Shown here: positions 1-4,719 of the stretch, one piece after another | How the letters are laid out: each line of letters opens with the position of its first letter | How positions within the stretch are numbered: the stretch's first letter is position 1 | Assembly: GCA_018335765.1 (NCBI GenBank) | Contig: JAGXRU010000266.1 | Location: 1 to 5,071 of the forward strand | Direction: 5' to 3' | Length of the DNA: 5,071 nt | Source: Alkaliphilus sp. | Lineage (GTDB): Bacteria > Bacillota > Clostridia > Peptostreptococcales > Thermotaleaceae | Position numbers and translations under genes: made by a program | Notes under the pieces: model-generated | The model's database searches: none | What the model was told of the DNA's origin: nothing | The model's input: the letters and a program-made list of their open reading frames with translations, nothing else

Positions 1-269
1 GCTATATCCACCTGACACCAGTTGTATAATGTATCATCAGCCTCTTCAAATTCATTGATGATTTTTTGGTAAATCTCAATGGATTGCATATAATCCCTGC
101 CTCCTGCATACCCCAAAACATCTCCTAGATGTTTCATTGCCCAGAAGCAGATTTTCTTGTCGTCCTCTCTTGTTTCCTCTATAATTGCCTTGTAATGTTC
201 TAATGCTTCTGAAATCCTGCGGTCACTTACCAGCTGTTCTCCTTCTCTAAATCGCTCTTCCCAATTCAT
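1..269 (-). CDS. TPR-like repeat protein, N-terminal part (runs off left edge)
   Basis: This reading frame opens with ATG at 269-267 on the minus strand and stays open for 89 codons to the window edge, so the C-terminus is missing. A GGAGG ribosome binding site at 283-279 sits nine bases upstream of the ATG. The protein begins MNWEERFREGEQLV and is rich in Glu, Lys and aromatic residues. Two helical-pair stretches look like tetratricopeptide repeats: residues about 8-33 (with ISEALEHYKAII) and about 41-76 (with GRDYMQSIEIYQKII). The A-L-x-x-Y and S-I-x-x-Y spacing matches the second helix of a TPR unit. No signal peptide or membrane segment is seen, so a cytoplasmic scaffold or protein-binding role is likely, with no known partner. 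It is divergent from the pilus operon and may share its promoter region. The TPR call rests on pattern only, and other helical repeat families are possible. Confidence 0.7.
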   Translation of the reverse strand, partial: MNWEERFREGEQLVSDRRISEALEHYKAIIEETREDDKKICFWAMKHLGDVLGYAGGRDYMQSIEIYQKIINEFEEADDTLYNWCQVDI

Positions 270-492
270 TTGATCAATCCTCCAATTTTTTGTTAACAGT
301 AAGTCGTCAAATATGAAAACATTTCAAGCAATTAGTTTATTCTATTTTCATTTTAAAATTCCTGCCGTATCTAAAAAGAACAGTGGAGATGGTTCTTGTA
401 TCGCTAAAATCCGTCCTTGTGTATATTGGGTCCTACTTGGACGTCCAAAAAGATCCTCCTAATTACCTACTTTAACTAGTACTTAAGACAGA
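270..492. other. Intergenic leader region upstream of the TPR-like gene
   Basis: This stretch holds no convincing full gene on either strand. Read on the minus strand, it would be the 5' leader of the TPR-like gene if transcription starts near 507. It contains an AGGAGG at 460-455 followed six bases later by a 14-codon frame starting with TTG (448 to stop at 404). A perfect 12-base palindrome at 437-448 covers that start. A weak hairpin follows (arms 397-392 and 381-376), with a short T run at 375-373. The rest, about 284-370, is AT-rich without clear structure. None of these elements is proven. Confidence 0.5.
437..448. repeat. Perfect 12-base palindrome TTGGACGTCCAA
   Basis: The sequence TTGGACGTCCAA reads the same on both strands. 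It could be a dimeric repressor site or, in minus-strand RNA, a short fold covering the TTG start of the possible leader peptide. It lies about 45 bases upstream of the -35 element of the + strand promoter and about 60 bases downstream of the inferred minus-strand start site. No matching second copy was seen in the window, so a binding role is only a guess. Confidence 0.35.
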
Positions 493-521
493 TTGCATGA
501 GTATTAGCTTCCATTTATAAT
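493..521 (+). promoter_or_regulatory. Sigma-A-type promoter of the riboswitch/Tad operon
   Basis: A perfect -10 box TATAAT lies at 516-521, and a -35-like TTGCAT at 493-498 is separated from it by exactly 17 bases. The predicted start site is near 528, which gives a leader of about 215 bases before the first gene and places the riboswitch aptamer about 30 bases into the transcript. The -35 is a weak match (only TTG agrees in register), so an activator could be needed. Confidence 0.6.
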
Positions 522-542
522 TAACTTAGAATCAGGTGTAAA
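514..542 (-). promoter_or_regulatory. Opposed sigma-A-type promoter for the TPR-like gene
   Basis: On the minus strand, TTTACA (542-537) and TATAAA (519-514) are separated by 17 bases, each matching five of six consensus positions. Transcription would start near 507 and read through the leader into the TPR-like gene. Its -10 box overlaps the -10 box of the + strand promoter, so the two promoters could not both be occupied at once. AT-rich DNA gives chance promoter matches, hence moderate confidence. Confidence 0.5.
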
Positions 543-556
543 AACTAAAATACAAG

Positions 557-650
557 TCCATCTCGAAAAAGGCAAAGCTGATGAAAGTCAGTGACGCAAA
601 GCTACAGGGGCTAAGGTGTTTCGACACTATGCCAGCCAGTTACCGAAGGA
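557..650 (+). ncRNA. Cyclic di-GMP-I riboswitch aptamer (GEMM-I)
   Basis: The RNA matches the c-di-GMP-I class in primary and secondary structure. A GGCAAA block lies at 571-576. The first hairpin has arms CTGAT (578-582) and GTCAG (587-591) closed by a GAAA tetraloop at 583-586. The conserved GACGCAAAGC follows at 593-602. The second hairpin has arms GTGT (616-619) and ACAC (624-627) with a TTCG loop. Below it, CTAAG (611-615) and TATG (628-631) form the 11-nucleotide tetraloop receptor, with a covarying G610-C632 pair. The class-specific 3' element GTTACCGA lies at 639-646. A weak basal stem can form from 557-559 with 648-650 and 563-565 with 644-646. Binding of the second messenger c-di-GMP is known for the class; here it is inferred. 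It lies just upstream of the Tad operon. Confidence 0.93.
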
Positions 651-691
651 AAAGGGATTTTCAATAACAATTCAACCCTCCCTTTCGGTAA
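640..691 (+). promoter_or_regulatory. Riboswitch antiterminator pairing (640-649 with 682-691)
   Basis: TTACCGAAGG at the 3' edge of the aptamer can pair over ten positions with CTTTCGGTAA at 682-691, nine Watson-Crick pairs plus one G-T wobble. This uses up the inner half of the terminator stem. The same aptamer bases form the ligand pocket and basal stem when c-di-GMP is bound. The pairing therefore predicts antitermination without ligand and termination with ligand. Confidence 0.65.
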
Positions 692-710
692 AGGCAGGGT
701 TAATTTTTTT
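674..710 (+). terminator. Riboswitch-controlled intrinsic terminator
   Basis: The stem pairs AACCCT (674-679) with AGGGTT (696-701) and CCTTT (681-685) with AAAGG (690-694). There is a single C-C mismatch between the two parts and a CGGT loop at 686-689. A run of seven T residues follows at 704-710. It sits between the aptamer and the first gene, so it can stop transcription of the whole operon. Confidence 0.88.
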
Positions 711-729
711 ATACTATTTTTTATATTAC

Positions 730-737
730 AGGAGGTG
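730..737 (+). promoter_or_regulatory. Ribosome binding site deciding the TTG start at 743
   Basis: AGGAGGTG at 730-737 is a near-perfect anti-16S match, five bases before TTG at 743. No in-frame ATG exists near the expected N-terminus, so the strong site supports the TTG start. Confidence 0.8.
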
Positions 738-742
738 AATTA

Positions 743-1102
743 TTGTTAAGGCTGATCAATCTGGATAATGATACCATCATTGCTGAGCAGGTGCGTGTTG
801 CGGACAAGTTTTGGAGTCGAATGAAAGGGCTCATGTTTACAGAGGGTTTACCTTCAGGTTGTGGGCTTCATCTTCGACCCTGTCGAGGTATTCACACCTT
901 TTTCATGCGCTGCAGCATTGACGTATTACACCTGGATTCACATCATCAAGTAGTTGGAATTGAAAAAAATTTACAGCCTGGGCAAATCGGAAAATTTTTT
1001 CCCAAAACTGCAGAGATTGTTGAACTGTCAACAGGAATAATACAAAAGACCGCAACAAAGGCCGGACATAGATTAAGCTTCCAAATGCAAACGAAAATAT
1101 AA
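743..1102 (+). CDS. DUF192 family protein, first gene of the Tad operon
   Basis: The 119-residue product fits the small DUF192 family (PF02643) over nearly its whole length. Recognisable family features are RMKGLMF at residues 26-32, the GIHTFFMR block at 49-56, DVLHLD at 60-65 followed by VVGI, the N-x-x-P stretch around 76-79, and the IVELSTG element at 92-98. No function is firmly known for the family. Many members carry an N-terminal export signal, but none is evident here, so this one looks cytoplasmic. It starts with TTG behind a very strong RBS and is the first gene after the riboswitch terminator, 30 bases before the pilin gene. It should therefore be controlled by c-di-GMP and made together with the pilin. 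A role linked to pilus formation is inferred from position only. Confidence 0.88.
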   Translation: MLRLINLDNDTIIAEQVRVADKFWSRMKGLMFTEGLPSGCGLHLRPCRGIHTFFMRCSIDVLHLDSHHQVVGIEKNLQPGQIGKFFPKTAEIVELSTGIIQKTATKAGHRLSFQMQTKI

Positions 1103-1117
1103 AAATTTAAAAAAAAA

Positions 1118-1124
1118 TGAGGAG
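1118..1124 (+). promoter_or_regulatory. Ribosome binding site fixing the pilin start at 1133
   Basis: TGAGGAG at 1118-1124 lies eight bases before ATG at 1133. An in-frame GTG at 1124 overlaps this site and so cannot be its start. The shorter pilin beginning MLKIMKN is preferred. Confidence 0.75.
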
Positions 1125-1132
1125 TGTTAAGA

Positions 1133-1309
1133 ATGTTAAAAATAATGAAAAATCTGGTTATGGAAGAACAAGGTCAAGGCATGACTGAGTATGGATTGGT
1201 TTTAGGTGTGATAGCGGTGGCTGTAGTAGGAATACTTGTTCTAATGAGAGGGCAGATCACACAATTATTCCAAGACGCTAGTGATACTCTCCAAGAAGGC
1301 TTGCAATAA
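1133..1309 (+). CDS. flp: Flp-type major pilin (prepilin)
   Basis: This 58-residue protein is a class IVb Flp prepilin, the main subunit of Tad pili. A short leader (residues 1-14, ending EEQG) is followed by QGMTEYGLVLGV. Cleavage after Gly14 leaves the hallmark Glu at +5 and Tyr at +6 (Glu19, Tyr20) and a mature chain of about 44 residues. Residues 21-42 form the hydrophobic helix that anchors the subunit in the membrane before assembly and packs the fibre core. The hydrophilic tail ends in LQEGLQ. The leader should be cut by the prepilin peptidase encoded next. ATG at 1133 is chosen over the in-frame GTG at 1124 because the RBS covers the latter. A terminator directly downstream suggests that pilin mRNA is made in excess over the assembly genes. 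Confidence 0.95.
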   Translation: MLKIMKNLVMEEQGQGMTEYGLVLGVIAVAVVGILVLMRGQITQLFQDASDTLQEGLQ

Positions 1310-1337
1310 AGCTTTGCAAAATAGTTTTGTAAGAGCT
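1310..1337 (+). promoter_or_regulatory. Stem-loop competing with the terminator after flp
   Basis: Directly after the pilin stop codon, AGCTTTGCAAAA (1310-1321) can pair with 1325-1337, leaving a three-base loop (TAG) and one bulged G at 1333. The right arm reuses 1331-1337, which is the left arm of the following terminator. The two folds exclude each other. It may protect the 3' end of flp mRNA or tune read-through; both are inferences. Confidence 0.45.
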
Positions 1338-1361
1338 CTACATTTGTGTAGGGCTCTTTTT
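1331..1361 (+). terminator. Intercistronic intrinsic terminator after the pilin gene
   Basis: Twelve continuous base pairs join 1331-1342 (AAGAGCTCTACA) with 1347-1358, with one T-G wobble and a TTTG loop, followed by a T run to 1361. It lies inside the operon between flp and the peptidase gene. Because no new promoter is obvious in the 31 bases before the next start, it most likely acts as a partial terminator that sets a high pilin to machinery ratio. Confidence 0.88.
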
Positions 1362-1380
1362 CAACATATCCTGAGAAGAA

Positions 1381-1386
1381 AGGAGA
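1381..1386 (+). promoter_or_regulatory. Ribosome binding site deciding the GTG start at 1393
   Basis: AGGAGA at 1381-1386 lies six bases before GTG at 1393. The nearby ATG at 1391 is in another frame and meets a stop after seven codons, so GTG is the start. Confidence 0.75.
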
Positions 1387-1392
1387 CCTGAT

Positions 1393-1911
1393 GTGTTCAA
1401 TATTTATCTTATAACAATTCTGACTATTTGTGTCATCACTGATTTAAAAAACCGAAAAATTTACAACAAGGTCATTTTTCCGGGTCTGCTGATAGCCTTT
1501 GCTTCTCATATGCTGCTTGGAGGCTTTCAGGATCTGCTGTCATCCCTCATCGGCTTTGTTGTAGGATTTGTCGTTTTGTTTATCCCTTATTTAATGGGTG
1601 GGATAGGTGCGGGAGATGTGAAGCTTTTAGCCTTGATCGGAGCCTTAATGGGCAGCAGCTTTGTATTATATACCAGTATTTATATGGCTCTCGCAGGAGG
1701 GTTCATCGCTTTGGTTCTCCTCGTGAAAGAAAAAAAATTCTGGGCGTTTCTAAAGTCCTTGCCATATATTCTTTGTGGCTCCAGATTCGGAGTAAAAATT
1801 TCCGTGACTGAAGAAGGGAGTCTGCTCAGCTCCACCATTCCTTATGGAGTAGCCATAGCCGTCGGAGCAATTCTGGCTTTAACCCTAGATGGGAGGATTG
1901 TATTATGGTAA
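1393..1911 (+). CDS. cpaA: Prepilin peptidase CpaA/TadV (A24 family)
   Basis: This 172-residue membrane protein is an aspartyl peptidase of family A24 that removes the leader from Flp and TadE-type prepilins. The two expected catalytic aspartates are visible: Asp17 in ITDLKNRKIYN and Asp75 in the GAGDVK motif (GIGAGDVKLLALIG). Hydrophobic stretches near residues 2-16, 27-44, 50-67, 76-90, 92-110 and 153-166 fit a polytopic membrane protein. It is the short single-domain form without the N-terminal methylation domain of PilD-type enzymes, as expected for CpaA/TadV. It starts with GTG, comes just after the intercistronic terminator, and overlaps the TadE gene by seven bases, so the two are probably translationally coupled. 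All key residues are present. Confidence 0.93.
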   Translation: MFNIYLITILTICVITDLKNRKIYNKVIFPGLLIAFASHMLLGGFQDLLSSLIGFVVGFVVLFIPYLMGGIGAGDVKLLALIGALMGSSFVLYTSIYMALAGGFIALVLLVKEKKFWAFLKSLPYILCGSRFGVKISVTEEGSLLSSTIPYGVAIAVGAILALTLDGRIVLW

Positions 1912-2288
1912 AGGACCAAAAAGGGCAAGCCCTCATGGAATTTGCATTGGTTCTGCCCATACTAATTCTGTTGATGATAGGAATCGTAGAATTCGGACGA
2001 GTTTCTTATACTTATATGTATTTACACCTGACCTCACAAGAGACCGTGAGGCTGGGTGGCATCGGCAAAGCTGATGCTGATATAACACAATTTGCTAGGA
2101 GCAACTTTTCGGCAGGTGATTCTGCCTCTCTTGAGGTTATTATTTCGCCGACAGAGCTTCAAAGAAAATCCGGAGATTATGTGACTGTGACTCTTCGGTA
2201 CCCGATTACTAATACTTCACCTTTTTTATCAAATATTTTACCGTCACCCTATGTGGTGAGTACGAAGTCTACTGTAAGGGTTGAATAA
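1905..2288 (+). CDS. tadE: TadE-like pseudopilin
   Basis: The 127-residue product has the TadE-like domain (PF07811) at its N-terminus: a short basic leader MVKDQKG, then QALMEFALVLPILILL. Cleavage after Gly7 would put Glu12 at +5, as in prepilin peptidase substrates. Residues 13-28 are the membrane helix, followed by EFGR. The rest is a small extracytoplasmic domain ending in beta-like STKSTVRVE. TadE pseudopilins are processed by TadV and are needed for pilus assembly in known systems. The start at 1905 lies eight bases after GGGAGG (1891-1896), inside the end of the peptidase gene. Length is usual for the family. It might be a minor fibre component or a periplasmic-side assembly factor. 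Confidence 0.9.
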   Translation: MVKDQKGQALMEFALVLPILILLMIGIVEFGRVSYTYMYLHLTSQETVRLGGIGKADADITQFARSNFSAGDSASLEVIISPTELQRKSGDYVTVTLRYPITNTSPFLSNILPSPYVVSTKSTVRVE

Positions 2289-2297
2289 GGGGATGCC

Positions 2298-3200
2298 ATG
2301 AAAAATATTATAAGAGATGAGAGCGGAAGTGCTATAGTTTTGGTTGCATTGAGCATGATTGTACTGTTAGCCATGTCTGCATTGGTTATTGATGTAGGCG
2401 GATTGTTTGTGGCTAAAAGCCATCTGGAGAAAACCGCCAATGCCGCAGTGCTGTCCGGAGCTCAAGAGTTGGTTAACGATGACAGTGCAGTATCTGCGAT
2501 AGTAAATGAAATATTAAAGGCTCACAAGGAAGAATCCAGCTTAACCAGCCTCACAATAACTCATGGTCACGAGGTAAGGATTGTACTAAAAAAAGAAGTG
2601 CCACTGACTTTCTCGAAGCTTCTCGGAAAACCAAGTGTTCTTGTGGAAGCTTCGGCTGCCGCACAGATAGCATCTATGGGGAGAGCAACAGGTGTAGCTC
2701 CTGTAGGGATTGACGAAGCCTTTCCGTTAGTGTTTGGAAATACCTATAAGCTAAAGGTGGATCAAACAGGAGCAAGTTCAGGGAATTTTGGTATTTTAGC
2801 TTTAGATGGGCCTGGAGCCAAAACGTATGAAGAAAATTTACGCTTCGGTTTCAATGGTGAAATCAAGGTAGGAGATATTGTCGAAACTCAGACAGGAAAT
2901 ATCGCAGGAAAGACAAGATCCTCAATAAACGAACGTATCAATGCATGTCCCTATCCCGGAGATTTAAATCATAGGGATTGTTCAAGAGTTCTGTTAGTTC
3001 CCGTATATCGCCCCCATAAGCATGAATCAAATCAGCTGAAGGAGGTAATGATTACAGGCTTTGCTCATTTTTACATCATGGAACCCATGTCCAGCAAAGA
3101 TACCTCCATAACAGGAATGTTTATCCAAAAAGTCGATACAGGCTTTACCGATCCAAATGCAGTAAATCGTGGTGCATACAGTATAAAACTAGTGGAGTAG
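2298..3200 (+). CDS. tadG: TadG-like pilus assembly protein
   Basis: The 300-residue protein opens with a Tad/TadE-G-like N-terminal region (PF13400 type): DESGSAIVLVALS, a membrane helix at residues 12-31, then VIDVGGLFVAKSHLEKTANAA, which matches the conserved stretch after the helix. It lacks a Glu at +5 after Gly10, so it is probably not processed like TadE. The large outer domain contains repeated Gly and Asn turns (GNFGILALDG at 162-171, a GD-x-x-x-T-x-x-GN stretch at 192-201) and two cysteines, Cys217 and Cys228, that could form a disulfide outside the cell. A GFAHFYI segment lies near the C-terminus. It starts nine bases after the TadE stop, behind AGGGG. The symbol reflects the N-terminal family; this outer domain differs from the long von Willebrand-type TadG of Proteobacteria. 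Confidence 0.82.
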   Translation: MKNIIRDESGSAIVLVALSMIVLLAMSALVIDVGGLFVAKSHLEKTANAAVLSGAQELVNDDSAVSAIVNEILKAHKEESSLTSLTITHGHEVRIVLKKEVPLTFSKLLGKPSVLVEASAAAQIASMGRATGVAPVGIDEAFPLVFGNTYKLKVDQTGASSGNFGILALDGPGAKTYEENLRFGFNGEIKVGDIVETQTGNIAGKTRSSINERINACPYPGDLNHRDCSRVLLVPVYRPHKHESNQLKEVMITGFAHFYIMEPMSSKDTSITGMFIQKVDTGFTDPNAVNRGAYSIKLVE

Positions 3201-3203
3201 GTG
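3199..3203 (+). promoter_or_regulatory. Ribosome binding site choosing the CpaB start at 3210
   Basis: AGGTG at 3199-3203, with GGAG at 3194-3197 just before it, serves ATG at 3210 at a spacing of six bases. The in-frame GTG at 3201 lies within this site, so it is a poor start. Confidence 0.6.
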
Positions 3204-3209
3204 ACAAAG

Positions 3210-3914
3210 ATGAAATCAAAGCTATTACTTATACTTGCCGTCATTATGGGGTTGGTTACCACCGCACTTTTTTTTAACTACATGAAGGCATACGATCTCT
3301 CAATTCTAGCCAATGCAAATATGACAGAAGTGGTGGCGGCTAGACAGGACATAAAGAAAAACCAAGAAATATCGCAAGACATGGTTGTGCGTGTTCAAGT
3401 TCCTTCAGCCGGAGTTCATCCTCAGGCTGTGAGAGATTTTGCAGAGGTAGAAGGACTATATGCCTTAGCTGAAATAGCCAAGGACGAAACAATTCTTACG
3501 CATAGATTGGGTAGTGAAAAAGAAGAAAATCTGTTTGTTTCCAGAAAGATCAGACATGGCTATAGAGCTGTTTCAGTGGGCTTAAACTTCGTCCAGTCTG
3601 TCTCTAACTTAATAGAGCCTGAAGACTTAGTGGATGTAATTTTTAACGAGCTTCCCCCCGAAGGCTTAAGTGCACTACAAATTAATACCTATCTGCTTAT
3701 TCCAAAGGCCAGGGTGTTAGCTGTGGGCAGGCGAATGCAGACTGCCACGCCCGAGAGCGAATATGTCGAGTATACCTCTGTGACCTTAGAATTAAAACCT
3801 GAGGATGCAATCAAACTCATTAATGCCAGCGAAAAAGGCAGCCTTCAGTTGATACTTCACACCAGGGTGATTCCTGCGAAGGAGGCATCAGACAATGCCA
3901 GCCCATCCTCATAA
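3210..3914 (+). CDS. cpaB: Flp pilus assembly protein CpaB/RcpC
   Basis: The 234-residue product has an N-terminal membrane anchor (residues about 4-22, KLLLILAVIMGLV), then a SAF-type domain (about 39-103: TEVVAARQDIKKNQEISQDM, then the DETIL stretch). The RcpC/CpaB domain follows from about 108, with RAVSVGLNFV, IEPEDLVDVIF and a C-terminal TLELKPEDAIKLINASEKG segment. This order and length are usual for the family. In Gram-negative Tad systems it works with the secretin; here no secretin is seen, so it probably acts at the outer face of the single membrane or in the cell wall. The SAF domain suggests carbohydrate or peptidoglycan contact, which is inference. ATG at 3210 is preferred to GTG at 3201 by RBS spacing. 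The end overlaps the next gene by 20 bases. Confidence 0.9.
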   Translation: MKSKLLLILAVIMGLVTTALFFNYMKAYDLSILANANMTEVVAARQDIKKNQEISQDMVVRVQVPSAGVHPQAVRDFAEVEGLYALAEIAKDETILTHRLGSEKEENLFVSRKIRHGYRAVSVGLNFVQSVSNLIEPEDLVDVIFNELPPEGLSALQINTYLLIPKARVLAVGRRMQTATPESEYVEYTSVTLELKPEDAIKLINASEKGSLQLILHTRVIPAKEASDNASPSS

Positions 3915-4719
3915 CGCAACAATGATCGCTGTATGCAGTGCCAAAGGTGGTGTTGGCAGGACGGTATTGACTGCCAACCTTTCTATAGCCTTATCATTAA
4001 CGGGAGCTAAAGCCTGTGTTATAGATGGTTGCTTCCAGTTTGGAGATATTCAAATGGCTTTGGATTTACGACCCCTTTTCAGTATAAAAGACGTGATTGA
4101 GCAGATAGAAACCATAGATGCAGAAAGCCTTTTGAATTATCTGAATCGCCATGACAGTGGTCTTCGTATTTTAACTGCTCCGACCAGACCTGAATATGCT
4201 GATCTAGTAACCTTAGAGGCTCTTGATAAAATAATCGACCTATTGCGAAGCAAATTTAATTATTTGATAGTAGACACGATGTATGGCCTCCAAGAACAGA
4301 CCCTCTTTTTTATTGAGAGAGCAGATAAAATATTAATAGTTACAGACTTGGAAATGGCTACACTCAAGAATACAAAGATGATGCTTGATGTTCTAACTTC
4401 TCTAGGCTTACACCATAAGGTAAAGATAGTGGTGAACAGATCAACTATGCAAAGTGTGATTACCTCCAGAGATATTGCACAAATTTTGGAGGGTGAATCT
4501 ATTATGTATATTCCTAATGACTTTGAGATTGTCTCAAAATCCATCAACATTGGACTTCCCTTCATCATTAAAAGCAGAAGATCTGAAATTTCTAAAACTA
4601 TTATCAGTTTGGCTGAACAGCTATCTTCTGCAAATGCTGTCAATATAGATAAGCCCCCGAAGTCTTCCCCAAGACTGTCCTTTTTTCAAAAACTTAAGGG
4701 ACAAAAGGAGAGAACGTAA
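3895..4719 (+). CDS. cpaE: CpaE/TadZ-like MinD-family ATPase
   Basis: The 274-residue protein is a MinD/ParA-type ATPase of the CpaE/TadZ branch, which places the Tad machine in the cell. The deviant Walker A motif is AKGGVGRT at residues 16-23: the signature Lys17 is present, but the usual P-loop lysine is Arg22. Asp44 in VIDGCFQFGDIQMALDL and Asp127 in YLIVDT mark the switch and Walker B regions; VVNRS at 179-183 fits the family's base-binding loop. The N-terminal atypical receiver domain common in CpaE/TadZ is absent, since the P-loop begins near residue 11. The C-terminal tail (about 250-274) is basic and rich in Ser and Lys and could touch membrane or partners. The start at 3895 lies nine bases after AAGGAGG (3879-3885); a later ATG at 3922 has no RBS. 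It shares TAATG with the next gene. Confidence 0.88.
   Translation: MPAHPHNATMIAVCSAKGGVGRTVLTANLSIALSLTGAKACVIDGCFQFGDIQMALDLRPLFSIKDVIEQIETIDAESLLNYLNRHDSGLRILTAPTRPEYADLVTLEALDKIIDLLRSKFNYLIVDTMYGLQEQTLFFIERADKILIVTDLEMATLKNTKMMLDVLTSLGLHHKVKIVVNRSTMQSVITSRDIAQILEGESIMYIPNDFEIVSKSINIGLPFIIKSRRSEISKTIISLAEQLSSANAVNIDKPPKSSPRLSFFQKLKGQKERT

Noticed and set aside
339..344. A TAGAAT -10-like box on the minus strand closer to the TPR-like gene
   Set aside because: No -35-like hexamer lies at a suitable distance, whereas the pair at 514-542 matches both hexamers with 17-base spacing.
270..742. tRNA, CRISPR repeats, insertion sequence ends or attachment sites in the intergenic region
   Set aside because: No cloverleaf, no spaced direct repeats and no terminal inverted repeats with target duplications were seen; the structured part is explained by the riboswitch and terminator.
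1124..1132. GTG at 1124 as the pilin start
   Set aside because: It overlaps the only good ribosome binding site; ATG at 1133 has correct spacing and gives a normal-length Flp leader.
1889..2074. A 61-codon + strand frame overlapping the peptidase end and the tadE start
   Set aside because: It lies in another frame across two well-supported genes, has no family-like features and is a shadow of tadE.
2249..2440. Minus-strand frame across the tadE/tadG junction
   Set aside because: It is antisense to conserved TadE and TadG coding sequence, has no RBS that stands out, and its hydrophobic look comes from the opposite-strand membrane helix codons.
3071..3262. Minus-strand frame across the tadG/cpaB junction
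   Set aside because: Antisense shadow of two clear genes, with no promoter or recognisable motif.
4260..4643. 127-codon minus-strand frame inside cpaE
   Set aside because: Fully antisense to the ATPase gene, whose Walker and switch motifs leave no doubt about the coding strand.
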